Shown here piece after piece: positions 59,501 to 64,000 of a stretch of DNA of 64,000 nt. The notes under the pieces were generated by a model that searched no databases, was not told the origin of the DNA, and saw only the letters and a list, made by a program, of their open reading frames with translations. The stretch is from Geosiphon pyriformis (Eukaryota; Glomeromycota; Glomeromycetes; Archaeosporales; Geosiphonaceae), in NCBI GenBank assembly GCA_016748015.1, contig JAAOMT010000512.1, forward strand, positions 1,923,598 to 1,987,597, in the 5' to 3' direction. Position numbers and translations under genes: made by a program. Numbering within the stretch: the stretch's first letter is position 1; every line of letters starts with the position of its first letter.

Positions 59501-61301
59501 CAATAGGTCAGGTGTTTGTAAAAACTTCCTCCCATTCATATGGTTTTGGAATCATCAAGATCCAAGCTTTTTTCCAAGCACTAGGCACTAATTCATAAAA
59601 CAACCAGGAGTTCAAAAGCACCAAAAGCATATCTAAAACCAATTCATCACAATGTATTCAAAGCTTGTTTGACACTCCAAAAAGACCAGCAGCTTTGCCA
59701 TCAGGCAGATTAAAAACCACCTCGAATAGCTTATCAAAATTAACTGAGCACATTACATTTGAAAAAGCATTATCAAAAATGTACTCTAATGACCAATATT
59801 GACAAGACCAATTATCGGAAAAATCCTTTACCACATTGCATTTTCTGGTCCAGTCTTTCATAACAACATCAACCTTGGTCTTAATCAAGTTAGGTTCCAG
59901 AATCAATTCATTTCTAACCACCAGATGGTCCAAAACCACTTTTGGAAAAGGATGTTCCAATATGTTTTTGATTGTGTTGTCTTTGTTGACTGCAAAATTC
60001 TCTATCTGTTTATCAATAACCAATCTTATTCTTGATTTTTTAGTTTACAAAGACTTAGCAAGCTTGGAAGCACAATATGTTTTTCACACACTGAAAAGAG
60101 CCAAGCAAACACAATCAAAACCTGCACCAGAGTCCACAATTTCTTACACAATTGAAGCTTTAACATTGTCCAAAGAATCCCAACATCTCATAAGGAAAGC
60201 AAACCTATCACCATCCCCCTTACAAGAGGCCTTAGCAATCTTCGAGACCAAAAGCTCAAGCTTATGAAACCTTGAAGATTTTTTGGTGAAAACACTGTCA
60301 AAGTCCTTAAACCATTTCCTCCTAAATATCTCATCAGCTGAAAGTGACATAACTTTGCAAATTGTATTTCATATTACATCCAAGTCCAAGAGATGCTTGG
60401 AAATAGTAAAATTTTCAGAGAACACAGCAGCATTGGCTGTTGTAGCATCTTTAAACTTGTCCTACTTTGCATTATTAGCACTATTAAAATCAAACTTTCA
60501 GCAATTTTTATTTGTCTGCTTGTGAAAAAAGTTTAACTAAGTGTTTAGCAAACCACCCAGACCCACCAAAACAGAAACAGCATAATAATCAGTGTTAAAA
60601 TGATTACCAATGTCCATGACATTACGACCCACAATCATATTGACTAAGTTTGATAAAACTAAAATATAATCAATTGTCTTCTTTGCACCTCTTGAATTAC
60701 TTCATGTAGGACAATCTACAGATGAACTACCCATCAAAGAATTGACCAGCCCCAAACTGATACACTTTTTAAAACTAGTACATTTTCGTAAACTATCTTC
60801 ATTGAAGTCACCACCAAGGATAATAAAAGAAGATTCATTAATAGCCTTTGCAATAAAAGAGTTGATTTCACCAGCCTGTGAAAACCAAACCCCAGATAAA
60901 GCATCAGCATAAAGTCTTAAGACCAACACAGAAAGTTTATTTTTGAAAAGAAGTCTAATGGATAGGATTCAACCAGGCACTTTAAAAACTTTGCACACAT
61001 GTTTTGCCAAAGAAGAATCTATGATGATAGCAACACTGGAACCCAAGTGTTCAGAATTCAAACCAAAAGTAAAAACACAGACACCATTAAACTTATCAGC
61101 AATCCATGGACAAACTCTATTACTCAACTTAGTTTTAGTAATAATCAAAATCAAATTGCCCATATTCTTATGCCAATGAACAATGTCTTTCTGTTTTACA
61201 GAATTGTTCATACTTTGGGCATTGCATGTAGCAATTTTCCAAACAAAACCTATTATTGAGATGAAAAGAGAGTCAATAAATCCAAACCAGAACACAGACA
61301 A
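56589..61301 (-). pseudogene. LINE ORF2, minus-strand copy
   Basis: Endonuclease at 61301-60550: the catalytic Glu is changed (ITKTKL for TETKL) and the catalytic His is changed (TDYYAV for TDHxAV), while GGDFNED and IDYI remain. RT covers about 59980-58600 (DGKAAGLFGVSNKL, RKILSKILSNR, YDSVGWEHLRNSL). Its catalytic box near 58960 reads FVDNT, again Asn for the second Asp. RNase H at 57890-57440 keeps YMDGSL and FTDSQAVLD. The CCHC motif near 57140-57100 has lost its first Cys (YLYCSEVEVSDHAFFC). The conserved C-terminal domain ends at 56589. Many in-frame stops occur. Confidence 0.88.
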
Positions 61302-63195
61302 TTCAATCTTTTCAAAACTGAATTAATAGAAGCCTCCAAAGCCACTATTTTGGATTCCAATTCACCCATTTTGGTGGTTAGAACTTTAGAACTACTAGAG
61401 CTAAAATTGGCTACCAAGTCTGAGCCAACAGAGAAAAAGGAAGTGGATAACACTAACACATTGTTTAAAACCATATCAGAATTCAGAACAAAAGCTAAAG
61501 AAACAGAGACAACTGGAGGAGAAGCAAAAGGAGATACAGTCAAAGACACTAACTCCACAAAGCTCAATTTTTTCAACAAAACAGAAATCTGATCTGACAA
61601 AAGCTCCAAAAAGTGTTCTAATACTGCTAAACAATTACTCAAGCCAGAGTTATTATCTGAAGTAGAAGGAAGAGTACTACCCAAATGTAAGATGCCAAGA
61701 GAAGGGAAACTAGAACCAGACTTGAAGTGAGTGCTACCAGAAGAATAAGCCAGTGAGACTACTTGAACCCAAGATTTGCTACCAAAGGCAGCAGAATGAG
61801 AGATTAAAACATCTTTTTTCTTGTACAACTTAGCAAGCTAAAAGTGAGCTTTCTCTGAAGCAATTCTTTTATATGATTTCTTAGATAACAATAGCACAAG
61901 TACTTTTGAAGCATCACATTTGAAAGCTGAATGTCCAAAATGCCTATACTTCACACAATAAACCAAATCCATTCTAGCCCTAAACAGTTTTATTCCATTA
62001 TAGATAGGTTCTGTGTGAAAAACAGATTCCAAATCATCATCAAATTCAAAACCAACCACAATACAGCAAATCTTATTACCAGTTTCCAGAGATTTGTTTA
62101 TAATGCAGGTTTTTCTACTAGTCTCTTCCAGAAGAGTCCCAAGATCATGTGCTGTTGTTCCCACTGGTAAAGTAAACAAAAATGCTCTAAACCAATCCCT
62201 TGAAGTTCAAGTCTTACAATTTTCCACTGTTTTGGCTACATGTACAGAATCTTTACCAATTAAAAATGACCACTTAAAGGCCAACAAATTAGCTTGGTCT
62301 GATTCAGCAAACTCCACTACAGCTTTTTGTTACATTTCAATCAGTTAAATTTTGATCAACTTAATTTCACCAAACTCAGCTAGTGCAGCGACGATCATCT
62401 TCTTTGACATATTTATAGAAATTTTTTTAATTACTACAGTCTGATCTGAATGAATCCCTTGTTTCTTAAGATTGCTGTTTATGATAATCTCTTTTTCTCT
62501 GACCAATGAAGTGGTCATTTCCATGCTTTTTTCTGAAGTAAATGTTGATCAGATAATCTCTTCAAATTTTGAGAAAGTAATGGCCTCTCCAAAACCATTG
62601 ACTAATGAGAAAATTTTTCTGATAAAATGAGTCTTTACCATTATCAATTTCTCTTCCACAGCACTAAGATTAATATCAAGAGCAAAAGACTTTCTGACAG
62701 ACACTTCAACTTGAGATTTGACAATTTTTGGGTCAACCCATTTTTTTTCCAGAGAGATTTTAAGAGAAGGAGAGAAAAGCCCATCATCTTTATCCATGTA
62801 ATAATTGATTGAGCCAAGAGGAAAGCCACAGACCAGGTTGGTATCTACTTTTTTAGCTTTAGGGATGTTTGTTGCTAAACCAAAAAAAGAACTATTGCCA
62901 ACACCAAAAAAAATATTATTGTTCCTACTATCACCAGATATACTGTCCATATCTGAATACACACCATGACTGGGACCAGGTTTGACCAAAGAGATATCTT
63001 TTTCATCTTCAAAATGCTTAATATTACCAACAGAAACTCTTTTCTTCTGAAAAAAAAACTCCTAATAGAACTATAAAAAATCTCTATGGGCACCTTCTTT
63101 TTAGACATAGCACTACCTGAAACAGCAGCCAGATTCACCACAAAAGAATTATTTGATTGAGAAATGTTAGCAAGAAATAGCAAGAAAAAATAAAA
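61253..63195 (-). pseudogene. LINE ORF1, minus-strand copy
   Basis: Colinear with the plus copy. The N-terminal frame has an ATG at about 63108 (MSKKKVPIE) and a frame change soon after, then DEKDISLVKPGPSHGVYSD and KKWVDPKIVKSQVEVSVRK, where Trp is kept. The second RNA-binding block and the knuckle (CVKYRHFGHSAFKC, second Cys now Tyr) lie at 62179-61838. The Ser-rich tail with predicted coiled coil is at 61828-61253. It ends LLTLFSSQ and a stop, like the plus copy's VFFLSQ. This copy argues that ATG 63108 may be the true family start. Confidence 0.82.
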
Positions 63196-63250
63196 ACTTC
63201 TTTTTTGAAAAAATGCTTTTTGGGGTTTTTTGGAAGTAAGAGAGAAAGAA

Positions 63251-64000
63251 GTTTATATAGATGTTTTTGATCAATTAATATATAATTTAATTAACTGTAG
63301 TATAATAACACTTTTTCAAAAACTTGTTAAAATAATATTATTAATTAATAAATATAATTCTTATTTTAATTTTTAAGACCAAATAATTAATTTAAAGCTT
63401 GAAATAAAAAACTTTTATTATATTAAAAAAATCTTATTTACTCTTTGAAAATAAGATCTTATCTTTAAAAAAACAGTTTTAACACAATATATTGATAAAA
63501 AAACTCTTTTTTTGCTGATATTTTCAAAATTTAATAAAAAAAATATCAATAAATCTGTGTCTTAATAATAATTAAAAAATTATACTAAAATATATCAATA
63601 CTTTTTAATATTAATAAATATTTTTACATTTTTTGTTGTTTATCTAAACAATATAAAAAAGCAGCTATTTTTATTGCAAAAAATAATGAGTTTTTTTTAT
63701 TTATAACAAAGAAAAAAGATGATTATTACTTAAATTTACTTTATATATTAGAATATTATAATAAAATAAAAATATTTAAATATGATGCCTATTATTTTTT
63801 AATTACAAACAATTATATTCATCTCTGTTGTTTATTTGTAATGCATATTTTTCAATACTTTTATTGATTGTATTATACAAAAAAAACCAATATCTAAGAT
63901 AATGAAGATAATTAGCTAAACAAAAATGATCTATTAATTCAATTAATAATTTTTCTGTTAATTCTAAACAAGTGTTAATTTTATAAAGTCATAAAGTAAT
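63251..64000. other. AT-rich flank, possible decayed element
   Basis: Mostly A/T. On the minus strand, 64000-63850 reads about 50 residues with one stop or none (LIELIDHFCLANYLHYLRYW) and mixed composition, which hints at a decayed coding region continuing outside the window. No family is recognised. Confidence 0.3.

Larger units (their letters stand above)
56465..63250 (-). mobile_element. LINE (non-LTR) element, moderately decayed, minus strand
   Basis: A second copy of the family at 47050-53850 in opposite orientation. Both ends match: the 5' leader (CTTTCTCTCTTACTTCC, near 63250) and the 3' tail (CTAGGTAGTATTTGAATCTC, then an A-rich run, near 56465). It carries ORF1 and ORF2 with more stops than the plus copy. 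The two copies form a long imperfect inverted repeat of about 6.8 kb per arm separated by about 2.6 kb. Confidence 0.9.

Overview
The window looks like a fragment of a large, AT-rich, transposon-dense fungal nuclear genome. Spliced eukaryotic genes with short GT-AG introns, a fungal-style Cu/Zn superoxide dismutase, Ty3/gypsy and LINE families in many degrees of decay and very low GC all fit an early-diverging fungus. An arbuscular mycorrhizal fungus (Glomeromycotina) is my best guess; the species is not determined.

Only the first 4 kb looks like host gene space. A seven-transmembrane receptor-like gene runs off the left edge (1-1415, minus). It is divergent from a three-exon Cu/Zn superoxide dismutase gene (2278-3037, plus). 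Everything I can classify to the right is retrotransposon, in stacked layers.

Nest A (about 7.3-29.0 kb) resolves to three levels. An ORF1-only, LINE-like element on the plus strand (7281-8414 plus 27857-28995) was split by a Ty3/gypsy element on the minus strand (LTRs 8415-9203 and 27038-27852, TSD TTGT). That element was split by a second Ty3/gypsy element, also minus (LTRs 15124-16104 and 24005-24962, TSD ACGT). Removing each insertion with one TSD copy restores the interrupted reading frame. Both gypsy elements encode gag, aspartic protease, a Cys-rich domain, dUTPase, reverse transcriptase/RNase H, integrase and an extra ORF after integrase, all broken by stops.

Nest B (about 29.3-46.8 kb) is the same architecture in extremely AT-rich, older sequence. 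A LINE on the plus strand is split by a Ty3/gypsy element (LTRs 29682-30652 and 39387-40413), itself hit by a solo LTR of the nest A outer family (34157-34976, TSD ATAG). An AT-rich copy of the ORF1-only element lies at about 4.4-6.95 kb. It contains a 20-N gap flanked by an exact 693-bp duplication that is probably an assembly error.

The right side holds two less decayed copies of the LINE family facing each other: 47050-53850 (plus) and 56465-63250 (minus). Each has ORF1 with a zinc knuckle and ORF2 with AP endonuclease, RT, RNase H, a CCHC motif and a conserved C-terminal domain. Unclassified AT-rich DNA lies between and beyond them. No element here looks autonomous. Young copies keep moderate GC and old copies of the same families are AT-drifted, with mostly C-to-T and G-to-A differences. 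No rRNA, tRNA or CRISPR array was seen.
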